Source of the DNA: JAAYJT01 sp037445555
GTDB lineage: Bacteria; Bacteroidota; Bacteroidia; Bacteroidales; JAAYJT01
Assembly: GCA_037445555.1 (NCBI GenBank)
Contig: JBBIKG010000016.1
Span: 10,687-74,686, forward strand
Reading direction: 5' to 3'
Length of the DNA: 64,000 nt
Shown: one piece after another, positions 1 to 8,042 of the stretch
Numbering within the stretch: the stretch's first letter is position 1
Layout of the letters: each line of letters starts with the position of its first letter
Translations under genes and position numbers: made by a program
The notes under the pieces: generated by a model
The model's database searches: none
Seen by the model: the letters and a program-made list of their open reading frames with translations, nothing else
What the model was told of the DNA's origin: nothing

Positions 1-238
1 GAAATGGTTCATCGCACAAGTCAAAATTGTCTAGATCCAATTCCTTAAACGTGCCGCCACCGGCATCGCGAAAAGTAGCCTCGCGCAAGCGACCTATCTC
101 CCTGAGTGTGTTCGGTCCATTTCGCCAGTCGATGACGTAGATCTCGTTATTCCCGTTGTTGGTTTGACGAAGGAAAGTGTCCTTGTTCAGCTCGGCTCTT
201 AGCAAGCTAACATCGACCGGCGGTATAATATCCTGCAT
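1..238 (-). CDS. GlsB/OlsB-like N-acyltransferase, N-terminal part (cut by window edge)
   Basis: An open reading frame starts at an ATG whose first base is 238 and runs leftward out of the window; about 79 residues are visible, beginning MQDIIPPVDVSLLRAELN. The segment NEIYVIDWRNGPNTLREIGR followed by LREATFRDAGGGT matches, from memory, the N-terminal part of OlsB/hemolysin-like acyl-ACP N-acyltransferases (GNAT-type fold). In Bacteroides the homologue GlsB N-acylates glycine in the first step of glycine lipid synthesis. It lies 24 bases downstream of the GlsA-like O-acyltransferase on the same strand, the two-gene arrangement expected for that pathway. The catalytic part is outside the window, so the substrate (glycine or ornithine) is inferred from the pairing only. 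Confidence 0.6.
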   Translation of the reverse strand, partial: MQDIIPPVDVSLLRAELNKDTFLRQTNNGNNEIYVIDWRNGPNTLREIGRLREATFRDAGGGTFKELDLDNFDLCDEPF

Positions 239-262
239 ACTGATATAGAGATTTGGTTAATA

Positions 263-1096
263 CTATTTGTTTTTCAGGCCATATACCAGCCTCCTTATCT
301 CCTGAGCCCAATCGGCATCTTTCCTTGATTTATCAAAGGTTTGGTATGGAACTGGCTGGCCAATTTTGATGACAACGTTTTTTTCCTTCTGTTTAAACAT
401 CTCGTCTACAAGAAAAAACATTTCAATATTCCATTTGATACCAAGCCGTACCCGCCAGTTGGCAAGATTATAAAAGAAGTTTGAGTTGCGCCCTTCGATG
501 TACACCGGAATCACATCACGCTGAAACCGCCGTGCCCTGGTTATAAATGTTTTTTTCCACTCCAGGTCTTCGATTTTCCCATTTACTTTCCGGCTGCATA
601 ATCCGGCCGGAAAATAGAGTATGGCCGAATCGCCTGCAAACGCTTTATCAAAAGCTTCCAGGTTGTGGGTGTTGCTCCCATGTTTATTTACCGGAATGAA
701 CAAGGGCCTAATATTTGGCACATTCAACACAAGATCGTTTCCGGGTATCACAATATCAGGTCTGACTTTGCCAAATACATGCATGAGTGCCATTGCATCG
801 AGGCCTCCCAGAGGATGGTTGGCGGCAACAATAAACCGGCCATTCGTTGGAATGTTTTCAAGTCCAGTTGCAGAAACCATGATCCCGTATTCGTTGAGTC
901 CCGATTGAATAAAGTCAAGGCCAATCTTATCGTGATACCGGAGAATGAAGTCATTAATCTGATCCTGATGCACAATGCGCTTCAGATAATTTAGCACAAA
1001 ACGCGGAAGAAATCTGTAGATGTGTGGATTTTTAGACTGAAACACCCGGTCAATATCTATCAGGGGAGAAAGTTCGGTTTTATCGCATTCGGCCAT
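263..1096 (-). CDS. PlsC-type O-acyltransferase, GlsA-like (glycine lipid synthesis)
   Basis: 277 residues from the ATG at 1096; a GTG at 1120 would add eight residues, but the ATG is the commoner start and follows an A/T-rich stretch. The motif NHPLGGLD (His94, Asp100) is the HX5D variant of the catalytic HX4D of lysophospholipid acyltransferases, and FPAGLCSRK is the second conserved block. The family moves an acyl chain to a hydroxyl group at the inner membrane. Its partner downstream is an OlsB/GlsB-like N-acyltransferase, so together they probably make an N-acyl-, then O-acylated amino-acid lipid (commendamide-type glycine lipid). A TAAATTTG element on this strand (1153-1160) can serve as the promoter. 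The lysophospholipid or ornithine-lipid role is the alternative. Confidence 0.72.
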   Translation of the reverse strand: MAECDKTELSPLIDIDRVFQSKNPHIYRFLPRFVLNYLKRIVHQDQINDFILRYHDKIGLDFIQSGLNEYGIMVSATGLENIPTNGRFIVAANHPLGGLDAMALMHVFGKVRPDIVIPGNDLVLNVPNIRPLFIPVNKHGSNTHNLEAFDKAFAGDSAILYFPAGLCSRKVNGKIEDLEWKKTFITRARRFQRDVIPVYIEGRNSNFFYNLANWRVRLGIKWNIEMFFLVDEMFKQKEKNVVIKIGQPVPYQTFDKSRKDADWAQEIRRLVYGLKNK

Positions 1097-1370
1097 ATTT
1101 TGCCTAATGAAGGTTAGCACTGAGCAGGCAGCATTGTTTCAATTTCGTAGCACAAATTTACGCAAAATATGCTCTGGTCTTACACAGTCCGTGCCATGGA
1201 AAGGACAGGAGGTACCAGTAAGTCGGATATGAGTGGGCAGGAAACGAGTTCCTGAAAACAATCAATCAGGGTGTAATGCCACTCGCAACGAGTCCATATA
1301 TGCCTGTATCACAAGTAATTACTATTCTGCTCTATAGATTACTTATATCAAAACTCAAAAAGTTATTAAC
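1097..1370. other. Intergenic region between divergent glsA-like gene and mraZ
   Basis: Noncoding stretch between divergent genes. Apart from the leftward -7 element it holds a short perfect inverted repeat, CAGGAA-ACGAG-TTCCTG, at 1238-1254, which could be an operator or a weak hairpin. I see no RNA gene or conserved ORF here. Confidence 0.4.
1153..1160 (-). promoter_or_regulatory. Putative -7 element for the glsA-like/glsB-like pair
   Basis: Read on the minus strand this is TAAATTTG, a match to the Bacteroidota -7 consensus TAnnTTTG. It would start a transcript near 1146, about 50 bases before the ATG at 1096. No clear -33 TTTG is seen at the usual distance. Confidence 0.4.
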
Positions 1371-1400
1371 AAAGTGGGAAAAAGTGGGAAAAAGTGGATG
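1371..1400 (+). promoter_or_regulatory. MraZ operator: three direct repeats with 10-bp period
   Basis: The segment reads AAAGTGGGAA AAAGTGGGAA AAAGTGGATG: three copies of a TGGGA-like core at 1375, 1385 and 1395, exactly one helical turn apart. This matches the known MraZ box (TGGGN repeats separated by 5 bases). It lies just upstream of the -7 element at 1410-1417 and covers the place where a -33 element would sit, so bound MraZ should block RNA polymerase and repress the whole dcw cluster. Confidence 0.85.
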
Positions 1401-1409
1401 TTCTTATAT

Positions 1410-1417
1410 TATATTTG
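1410..1417 (+). promoter_or_regulatory. -7 promoter element of the dcw cluster
   Basis: TATATTTG matches the Bacteroidota -7 consensus TAnnTTTG. Transcription would start near 1424, giving a leader of about 19 bases before the mraZ ATG. The MraZ repeats lie immediately upstream. Confidence 0.65.
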
Positions 1418-1442
1418 ACTTCGAATTTGATTAAAAGCTTAC

Positions 1443-1907
1443 ATGTTCATTTTCAAAGACTCACAGGAATGCAGGGTTGATGCTAAGGGCAGGTTTTTGC
1501 TGCCCTCAATCTACCGAAAGGGCATTGGTGAATCCATTGCTGATGGATTTGTGGTAAAGAAAAGCATTTTTAGCAAATCTCTTGAGCTGTATACCATGCA
1601 GAGCTGGGAGAAGGAACTTAAAAAATTCCAGAAGCTAAACCGATATAATGAAAAGCACCAGCGCGTGCTCCGCACTATATTGTTTGGTGTACGCTCAGTT
1701 GAGGTGGACGCTGCCGGCAGGATCCAGATTCCCAAAGACCTGCTTATCTATGCCGAGATTGAAGATGAGGTTATGTTATCACCTGCACTGGCCTATCTCG
1801 AGATATGGAACAAGAAACTCTTTAGCCGGAATATCGAAGAGTCGAGCCAAACCCACCGGGATGATGTTGAAGATGTCATGAGTGAAATCGGAATAGACGA
1901 AGATTGA
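1443..1907 (+). CDS. mraZ: Transcriptional regulator MraZ
   Basis: 154 residues, the usual length for MraZ. Two tandem SpoVT-AbrB DNA-binding halves are visible, each with the DxxxR signature: VDAKGRFLLP near residue 13 and VDAAGRIQIP near residue 86. MraZ forms a ring-shaped oligomer that binds repeated TGGG boxes in its own promoter and tunes division and cell-wall gene expression; such boxes are present at 1371-1400. It is the first gene of the dcw cluster, seven bases ahead of rsmH, which encodes the methyltransferase that commonly accompanies it. The acidic C-terminus (DDVEDVMSEIGIDED) is lineage-specific. Confidence 0.97.
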   Translation: MFIFKDSQECRVDAKGRFLLPSIYRKGIGESIADGFVVKKSIFSKSLELYTMQSWEKELKKFQKLNRYNEKHQRVLRTILFGVRSVEVDAAGRIQIPKDLLIYAEIEDEVMLSPALAYLEIWNKKLFSRNIEESSQTHRDDVEDVMSEIGIDED

Positions 1908-1914
1908 AACCTGT

Positions 1915-2814
1915 ATGTACCATCAAGCAGTTATGTTACATGAGGCTGTGCAATACCTTGCCGTCAAACCGGGAGGGTATTATGCCGATTTCACATACGG
2001 CGGCGGAGGTCATAGCCGCGAAATTCTGTGCCTGCTAGGCGATGGCAGGCTGGTAGCTTTTGATCAGGATGAAGATGCGCTCAGTAATCGCATTGACGAT
2101 CCACGCCTGACACTCATCCACTCCAATTTCCGGTTTGCAAAAAACTATCTTACCCTTTACAAAACACTGCCCCTTGATGGCATTCTGGTTGATTTGGGCG
2201 TTTCGTCGCATCAGATTGATGACCCGAAGAGAGGGTTCAGCACCCGTTTTGAGGCGCCTCTTGATATGCGGATGAGCCAATCGGCAAAAATTTCCGCATA
2301 TGAGATCATAAGAAGCTACCCTGAAGCCGCCCTCACCGACATTTTCAGGATGTATGGAGAAATCGCCAATGCCCGCCAGCTTTCTTCACGTATTTGCTCA
2401 GTAAGGGAGGCACAACCCATAGCCACCACCTTTGATCTCATTCAGATTCTTAAAGCTTTCACGTCACCTCACAAGATCAATAAATACACGGCTCAGGTTT
2501 TTCAGGCTCTGCGCATCGAGGTGAATGGCGAACTGAAGGCCTTAAGAGCAATGCTGGAGGATGCAGGCGAAATACTAAAACCCGGCGGACGCCTGGTGAT
2601 CATATCATACCATTCGCTTGAAGACAGGCTGGTGAAAAACTTTATGAAATGGGGAAATACAGAAGGCGAACCGGTGAAAGATTTTTTCGGGAACGTGCAT
2701 GCTCCTTTCAACATGCTGACCCGCAAACCCTGTACCCCCTCGGAGGAAGAAATTACTCTTAATCCGCGAAGCCGAAGTGCACGGTTACGCGCAGCAGAAA
2801 GGATGGGGAGATGA
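1915..2814 (+). CDS. rsmH: 16S rRNA (cytosine1402-N4)-methyltransferase RsmH
   Basis: 299 residues, starting MYHQAVMLHEAVQYL. The S-adenosylmethionine-binding motif DFTYGGGGHS lies at about residues 24-33, and the family signatures DGILVDLGVSS, DMRMSQSA and ISYHSLEDRLVKNF follow in order, ending in the typical RSRSARLRAAER tail. The enzyme methylates N4 of C1402 in the decoding centre of 16S rRNA. It is the second gene of the dcw operon, and its TGA stop overlaps the start of the next gene (ATGA), indicating translational coupling. Confidence 0.97.
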   Translation: MYHQAVMLHEAVQYLAVKPGGYYADFTYGGGGHSREILCLLGDGRLVAFDQDEDALSNRIDDPRLTLIHSNFRFAKNYLTLYKTLPLDGILVDLGVSSHQIDDPKRGFSTRFEAPLDMRMSQSAKISAYEIIRSYPEAALTDIFRMYGEIANARQLSSRICSVREAQPIATTFDLIQILKAFTSPHKINKYTAQVFQALRIEVNGELKALRAMLEDAGEILKPGGRLVIISYHSLEDRLVKNFMKWGNTEGEPVKDFFGNVHAPFNMLTRKPCTPSEEEITLNPRSRSARLRAAERMGR

Positions 2815-3194
2815 AGCGGACTGTGAACAATTTTTCAGGGAAGATTAAGCCCAGCAGCGCGACCCGGGAAAAAGTTGGGCGTACGTTGGTCAGTGTCATC
2901 GGTGGCACCATTCTGACGCGTGAGTGGGTACTGAAGCAGCTACCATTCATCATTTTCCTGACTTTTCTTGGAACCATCTATATCGCCAACATCTATGCTG
3001 CTGATCGTACGATAATAGCCATCGAAAAAAATAAGAAAGCCAACGAGGTGTTCAGGTATGAGCATGTGTTGATGAAATCGAAACTGATGGGGGCAAGCAG
3101 GAGGTCAGAAGTGATAAGGCGTCTGGAAAACACCGGTGTCAAGGAGTCGTTGGTTCCCCCGGTGAAACTGGTAGCAAGAAACCCTAAGCAGTAG
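2811..3194 (+). CDS. FtsL-like cell division protein
   Basis: 127 residues whose ATG overlaps the rsmH stop codon. A cytoplasmic basic N-terminus of about 45 residues is followed by one membrane segment (LPFIIFLTFLGTIYIANIYA, about residues 44-63), then a short extracytoplasmic region with a helical, possibly coiled-coil stretch. Position between rsmH and ftsI and this topology fit FtsL, the small bitopic protein that links the FtsQ/FtsB complex to FtsW-FtsI. Sequence similarity to proteobacterial FtsL is minimal; the Bacteroidota form is treated as a separate family (FtsL_2 from memory). No separate ftsB is seen in the cluster. Confidence 0.82.
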   Translation: MKRTVNNFSGKIKPSSATREKVGRTLVSVIGGTILTREWVLKQLPFIIFLTFLGTIYIANIYAADRTIIAIEKNKKANEVFRYEHVLMKSKLMGASRRSEVIRRLENTGVKESLVPPVKLVARNPKQ

Positions 3195-3196
3195 CC

Positions 3197-5323
3197 ATGG
3201 AAGACAAGAAGAGAACCATACTACTCAGAATGTATATCGTCTATTTTATCGTGGCCGCTTTCGGCACAGCTGTTATTGGCAAGATCATACATATCCAGGT
3301 TGTAGAAGGCCCGATGTGGAGAGAGAAAGCTGAAAAAGTGCTATTGCGCTACGAACAGGTTGATCCGATCAGAGGAAACATTTACTCAAGCGATGGAAAT
3401 CTGCTAGCAGTATCTGTTCCCATTTTTGAGATCCGTATGGATGTTGCCAACACACATGTAAAAGAAGAATATTTCAGAACCCAGGTGGATTCACTGGCGC
3501 AAAAACTCAGCCAACTCTTTCGCGACCGCACCGCTCGTGAATATAGACAAGAACTGTTACAAGCCCGTAAATCGAAAAACCGGTTCTTGCTTATTAAACG
3601 AAATGTTACCTACGGACAGCTTAAAGTGCTAAAGACTTTCCCAATTTTTAACCTCGGTAAATATGGCGGTGGCCTCATTGTGATTGAAAAAACTCGCCGT
3701 GAACTACCATATAAAAACATGGTTTACAGAACTATAGGATGGGATAAGGAAGGCTCAGTCAACGATGTCGGGTTGGAAGGATCCTATTCGGAACTATTAA
3801 GCGGAAAGCCTGGCAAGCAGCTGATGCAAAAGATCGGAAACGGTATGTGGAGGCCCTTGAATGATGAATTTATTGTGCCTCCGCAGCATGGATATGATAT
3901 TGTCACCACCATTGATGTGGTGCTTCAGGACGTGGCGACTGAGGCCCTGCGGGCGCAGCTCACGGAGCACAATGCCGATCATGGCTGTGCCGTGCTGATG
4001 GAGGTTCATACCGGTTATATCAAAGCTATTGCAAATCTGAAAAAGACATCATCGGGTTCGTATGTCGAAGAATACAACTATGCTATTGCCGAAAGCAGTG
4101 AGCCGGGCTCAACTTTCAAGCTGGCTTCGGTGCTGGCTGCTCTTGAGGACAAACTCGCGGATGCGAACCAGATAATTCAGACCGGAAATGGCGAGTTTAC
4201 CTATGCCAACCAAAAAATGCGCGATACACATAAGGGAGGCTACGGGGCCATAACATTGAAAAAAGCCTTTGAGGTTTCTTCAAACGTGGGTATTTCAAAA
4301 ATGATTTATGACGCTTACAGAAATCAGCCTGAGAAATACATAAACCGACTGCACAGCATGTCGATTGGTACGCCTTTGGGTATAGAAATCGAAGGTGAAG
4401 GAAAACCGTTCGTCAAAAGCCCGTCGAGCAAGTCGTGGAGCAAGGTGTCACTTCCATGGATGTCGATTGGATATGAACTGAAAATTACCCCACTACAGAC
4501 TCTGGCAATATACAATGCAGTGGCTAACGATGGGGTGATGGTAAAACCATTACTGGTAAAAGAAATTAGCAGCATGGGGCAACCGGTTAAAGCCGTTGAA
4601 CCCGTCGTAATCAATGCCTCGATTGCTTCAAAATCAACGATTGCGCAAGTGCGGCAGATGCTGGAAGGGGTTGTGGAAAACGGAACAGCTAAAAACCTGT
4701 TCAATTCAATGTACCGTATTGCCGGTAAAACAGGGACGGCTCAGATCGCTTCAGGCAAGACAGGATATAATAAAACCAATTATAAGGCATCGTTTGTAGG
4801 TTATTTCCCGGCTGACGACCCAAAATACAGTTGTATTGTAGTGATCAACAATCCCAGCAAGGGTGCCTATTACGGCGGAGCTATTGCAGCGCCTGTGTTT
4901 AAACAAATTGCTGACAGGGTATATGCCAACGACATCAGAATTCAACCTGAACATGACACCTCACTCGTGCAACCTTTTCCTTTCATTGTGGCAGGTGTGC
5001 GCAGCGATATTGATCAGATTACTAATCGGCTTCACTATAACACATCAGGCACATGCATCCAGGAATGGATCACTGCGAGCGTCCTGACAAACAAATTATC
5101 CACGAAAGATAAAAATATCGACACCCATACTCTTCCGGACGTGTGTGGAATGAGTGCACGTGATGCCATTTACCTGCTCGAGAAACTCGGAGTAAGCGTC
5201 ACCTTGGAAGGAAAAGGATTGGTTGTAAGTCAATCACCCCCAGCGGGTGCAGGTCTGGATAGCACAAATCATGTGGCTTTACTTTTAGCGTTAAAACCCA
5301 TGTCCGATGAAAAACCTCAGTGA
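3197..5323 (+). CDS. ftsI: Division transpeptidase FtsI (class B PBP) with C-terminal PASTA domain
   Basis: 708 residues, starting two bases after the ftsL-like stop. One N-terminal membrane segment (about residues 12-32) is followed by the class B dimerisation domain (VDPIRGNIYSSDG) and the transpeptidase. The three penicillin-binding motifs are in place: SxxK with the nucleophile Ser305 (STFK), SxN at 361-363 (SSN) and KTG at 511-513. A single PASTA domain (LPDVCGMSARDAIYLLEKLG to SQSPPAGAG) ends the protein; many proteobacterial FtsI lack it. It cross-links septal peptidoglycan with FtsW. The last 17 bases overlap murE. Confidence 0.95.
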   Translation: MEDKKRTILLRMYIVYFIVAAFGTAVIGKIIHIQVVEGPMWREKAEKVLLRYEQVDPIRGNIYSSDGNLLAVSVPIFEIRMDVANTHVKEEYFRTQVDSLAQKLSQLFRDRTAREYRQELLQARKSKNRFLLIKRNVTYGQLKVLKTFPIFNLGKYGGGLIVIEKTRRELPYKNMVYRTIGWDKEGSVNDVGLEGSYSELLSGKPGKQLMQKIGNGMWRPLNDEFIVPPQHGYDIVTTIDVVLQDVATEALRAQLTEHNADHGCAVLMEVHTGYIKAIANLKKTSSGSYVEEYNYAIAESSEPGSTFKLASVLAALEDKLADANQIIQTGNGEFTYANQKMRDTHKGGYGAITLKKAFEVSSNVGISKMIYDAYRNQPEKYINRLHSMSIGTPLGIEIEGEGKPFVKSPSSKSWSKVSLPWMSIGYELKITPLQTLAIYNAVANDGVMVKPLLVKEISSMGQPVKAVEPVVINASIASKSTIAQVRQMLEGVVENGTAKNLFNSMYRIAGKTGTAQIASGKTGYNKTNYKASFVGYFPADDPKYSCIVVINNPSKGAYYGGAIAAPVFKQIADRVYANDIRIQPEHDTSLVQPFPFIVAGVRSDIDQITNRLHYNTSGTCIQEWITASVLTNKLSTKDKNIDTHTLPDVCGMSARDAIYLLEKLGVSVTLEGKGLVVSQSPPAGAGLDSTNHVALLLALKPMSDEKPQ

Positions 5324-6779
5324 CCTCCTACATAGCGTGGTGCTGACTGAGGTGCTGGGCGATATTGCCACTACCGTCAGCCAGATCGAGTTTGATTCGC
5401 GGCGGGTTGCGAAGGGATCCTTGTTTGTGGCTATCAGGGGTACACAAACCGATGGGCATTTGTTTATCGGCCAGGCCATTCAACAAGGAGCAATCGCAGT
5501 GGTATGCGAAACGATACCAGCAGAAAGAAATGTAGATGTCACATATGTCTCGGTCAGAGATAGCCAGCAGGCACTTGCTTATATTGCTTCAAATTTTTAT
5601 GATCATCCGTCAACGCGTCTGAAACTTATCGGAGTAACAGGAACAAACGGAAAAACTACCGTCGCCACCCTGTTATATCATCTTTTTGAAGGATTGGGTT
5701 ACCGTTGCGGATTACTTTCAACCATACGCAACATTGCGGTCGGAATTGACGTACTCTCCACGTTAACCACACCCGATGCACTGAGTATCAACAAATTGTT
5801 GAATGAGATGTGCGGAAAGGGCATCACCCACTGTTTCATGGAAGTAAGCTCCCATTCGGTAGTTCAACACCGCGTGAGCGGATTGCATTTTGCCGGCGGA
5901 ATCTTTACCAACATCACCCAGGACCACCTCGATTATCATGGCACCTTCGGTGCATACCTGAAAGCAAAAAAGACCTTTTTCGACACTTTGCCTTCCACAG
6001 CCTATGCCCTTACAAACATCGACGATCGCAATGGCATGGTGATTCTGCAGAATACCAAGGCAGTCAGGTACAGCTATAGCCTGAGGACTATAGCTGATTT
6101 CGGCTGCCGCATAGTTGAAAACAATTTGGACGGACTGCATCTGTCAATCAGCGGTACGGACGTCTATGTAAAGCTTGTGGGTGCTTTTAATGCCTACAAC
6201 CTGCTAGCGGTATATGCCGCTGCCATCCTGCTGGGCGAAGACGCGGGCCAGGTGTTACTCGAACTAAGCAGGCTAGATCCTATCGAGGGAAGATTTCAGT
6301 GGGTGAAAAACGCTGCGGGAACCGTTGGAATTGTCGATTACGCACACACTCCTGATGCGCTGGAGAACGTGTTGACCACCATCAATTCCATACGAAAAGT
6401 CGACCAGCAGATAATAAGTGTGATTGGCGCAGGCGGAAACCGTGACCGGACAAAAAGGCCCCTCATGGCCAAAGTAACCGCAATGCACAGCCATAAAGTG
6501 ATCCTTACCTCAGATAATCCGCGTTTTGAGGACCCTTCCGCCATAATCGACGAAATGCTGGCCGAATTGCATGATGAAATGCAGAGGAAGGTTCTCCGCA
6601 TCGAAAACCGGAAAGAGGCTATCCGTGTGGCTTGTTCATTGGCCCAGCCTGGTGACATTATCCTTGTGGCTGGCAAGGGGCATGAAAAATATCAGGAAAT
6701 CAGAGGCGTGAAATATCCTTTTGATGATATGCTTGTGCTAAGGGAGATATTAAATCAACAAGGTACATCCATTATTTAA
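5307..6779 (+). CDS. murE: UDP-MurNAc-L-Ala-D-Glu:meso-diaminopimelate ligase MurE
   Basis: 490 residues in the usual three-domain Mur ligase layout. The ATP-binding loop GTNGKTT lies at about residue 111 and the central-domain signatures TNITQDHLDYHGTF and VDYAHTPDALENVL follow. The motif DNPR near residue 403 is the established hallmark of ligases adding meso-diaminopimelate rather than lysine, so the peptidoglycan is predicted to be A1gamma type. The enzyme acts in the cytoplasm as the third amino-acid-adding step of the UDP-MurNAc peptide. Its start lies inside the end of ftsI (17-base overlap), pointing to coupled translation. Confidence 0.97.
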   Translation: MKNLSDLLHSVVLTEVLGDIATTVSQIEFDSRRVAKGSLFVAIRGTQTDGHLFIGQAIQQGAIAVVCETIPAERNVDVTYVSVRDSQQALAYIASNFYDHPSTRLKLIGVTGTNGKTTVATLLYHLFEGLGYRCGLLSTIRNIAVGIDVLSTLTTPDALSINKLLNEMCGKGITHCFMEVSSHSVVQHRVSGLHFAGGIFTNITQDHLDYHGTFGAYLKAKKTFFDTLPSTAYALTNIDDRNGMVILQNTKAVRYSYSLRTIADFGCRIVENNLDGLHLSISGTDVYVKLVGAFNAYNLLAVYAAAILLGEDAGQVLLELSRLDPIEGRFQWVKNAAGTVGIVDYAHTPDALENVLTTINSIRKVDQQIISVIGAGGNRDRTKRPLMAKVTAMHSHKVILTSDNPRFEDPSAIIDEMLAELHDEMQRKVLRIENRKEAIRVACSLAQPGDIILVAGKGHEKYQEIRGVKYPFDDMLVLREILNQQGTSII

Positions 6780-6787
6780 CCCCAAAT

Positions 6788-8038
6788 ATGCTTTATTACC
6801 TGTTCACATATCTCGAAAAATACTATGACATACCTGGCGCTGGGCTGTTTCAGTATATTTCTTTCAGGGCAGCAGCTTCAGTTATCCTTTCGCTGGTTAT
6901 TTCATTACTTTTTGGAAAACGTCTCATCAACTACCTCCGGAAAAAACAGGTGAAGGAAAATGTCCGAGAACTGGGGTTAGAAGGAGAAAATTCAAAGGCC
7001 GGAACTCCCACAATGGGCGGATTGATCATACTCGGAGCCATCCTGCTGCCAAGTTTGCTGCTGCTTAAGCTCGACAATGTGTATGTTCTGCTGATACTTT
7101 TTACCACTGTATGGCTGGGTATGATAGGTTTTATTGATGACTATATAAAAGTCTTCAAAAAGGAGAAAAAAGGCCTGGCCGCCCGTTCGAAACTTCTCGG
7201 GCAAGTGGTAGTAGGCGTTGTTGTTGGGTTTACGCTTTACTTCAATGATTCAGTAGTGATACGTGAAAAAATCAAAGTACCGCAGTCACAGGAAATAAAA
7301 GCCGGCAGCGACCAGGAAAACCCTCCTGCTGTTTCCCATTTTTCGCGTCAATCCATTAGGTCGACCAAAACCACTATCCCATTCGTCAAAAACAACGAGT
7401 TTGACTATGCCATTTTGGTGTCCTTCCTCGGATCGAACGCCAGGAAATACGCCTGGGTGGTCTTTATTCCAATCGTTATCCTGATAATCATTTCCGTATC
7501 GAACGGAGCAAATCTGACAGACGGCATCGACGGGCTGGCCACCGGAACGTCGGCCATCATGGGCGCCACTCTTGGAATACTGGCCTGGGTGTCGGGTAAT
7601 ATGATTTTTGCTGATTACCTGAACATAATGTATTTGCCCAATACAGGCGAGCTTACGATCTTCATCAGTGCATTTGTTGGGGCCTGTATTGGATTTCTGT
7701 GGTACAACACCTATCCTGCCCAGGTTTTCATGGGTGATACAGGAAGTCTGGCCCTTGGTGGCATCATAGCTGTTTTCGCCATCATGATCCGGAAGGAGCT
7801 TCTAATACCTATCCTTTGTGGGATTTTTCTGGTCGAAAATCTGTCGGTAGTTCTCCAGGTAAGCTGGTTCAAGCACACCAAACGCAAGTATGGGGCAGGC
7901 CGGAGGATATTTAAGATGTCTCCGTTGCATCATCACTTCCAGTTGATGGGGTATGCCGAGCCCAAAATTGTACAGCGTTTTTTTATTGTCGGGATAATAC
8001 TTGCAGTTCTTACTATCATCACCCTAAAAATCAGATAA
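6788..8038 (+). CDS. mraY: Phospho-MurNAc-pentapeptide transferase MraY
   Basis: 416 residues, longer than the roughly 360 of E. coli MraY because of an insertion at about residues 155-210 (VVIREKIKVPQSQE through TTIPFVKNNEF), common in Bacteroidota. About ten membrane segments are apparent. Conserved catalytic loops are seen: KAGTPTMGG, FIDDYIKVFKK, ANLTDGIDGLATG, FMGDTGSLALGG and MSPLHHHFQLMGY. It moves phospho-MurNAc-pentapeptide onto undecaprenyl phosphate to make lipid I at the inner membrane. It starts eight bases after murE and ends four bases before murD. Confidence 0.97.
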   Translation: MLYYLFTYLEKYYDIPGAGLFQYISFRAAASVILSLVISLLFGKRLINYLRKKQVKENVRELGLEGENSKAGTPTMGGLIILGAILLPSLLLLKLDNVYVLLILFTTVWLGMIGFIDDYIKVFKKEKKGLAARSKLLGQVVVGVVVGFTLYFNDSVVIREKIKVPQSQEIKAGSDQENPPAVSHFSRQSIRSTKTTIPFVKNNEFDYAILVSFLGSNARKYAWVVFIPIVILIIISVSNGANLTDGIDGLATGTSAIMGATLGILAWVSGNMIFADYLNIMYLPNTGELTIFISAFVGACIGFLWYNTYPAQVFMGDTGSLALGGIIAVFAIMIRKELLIPILCGIFLVENLSVVLQVSWFKHTKRKYGAGRRIFKMSPLHHHFQLMGYAEPKIVQRFFIVGIILAVLTIITLKIR

Positions 8039-8042
8039 TCAA

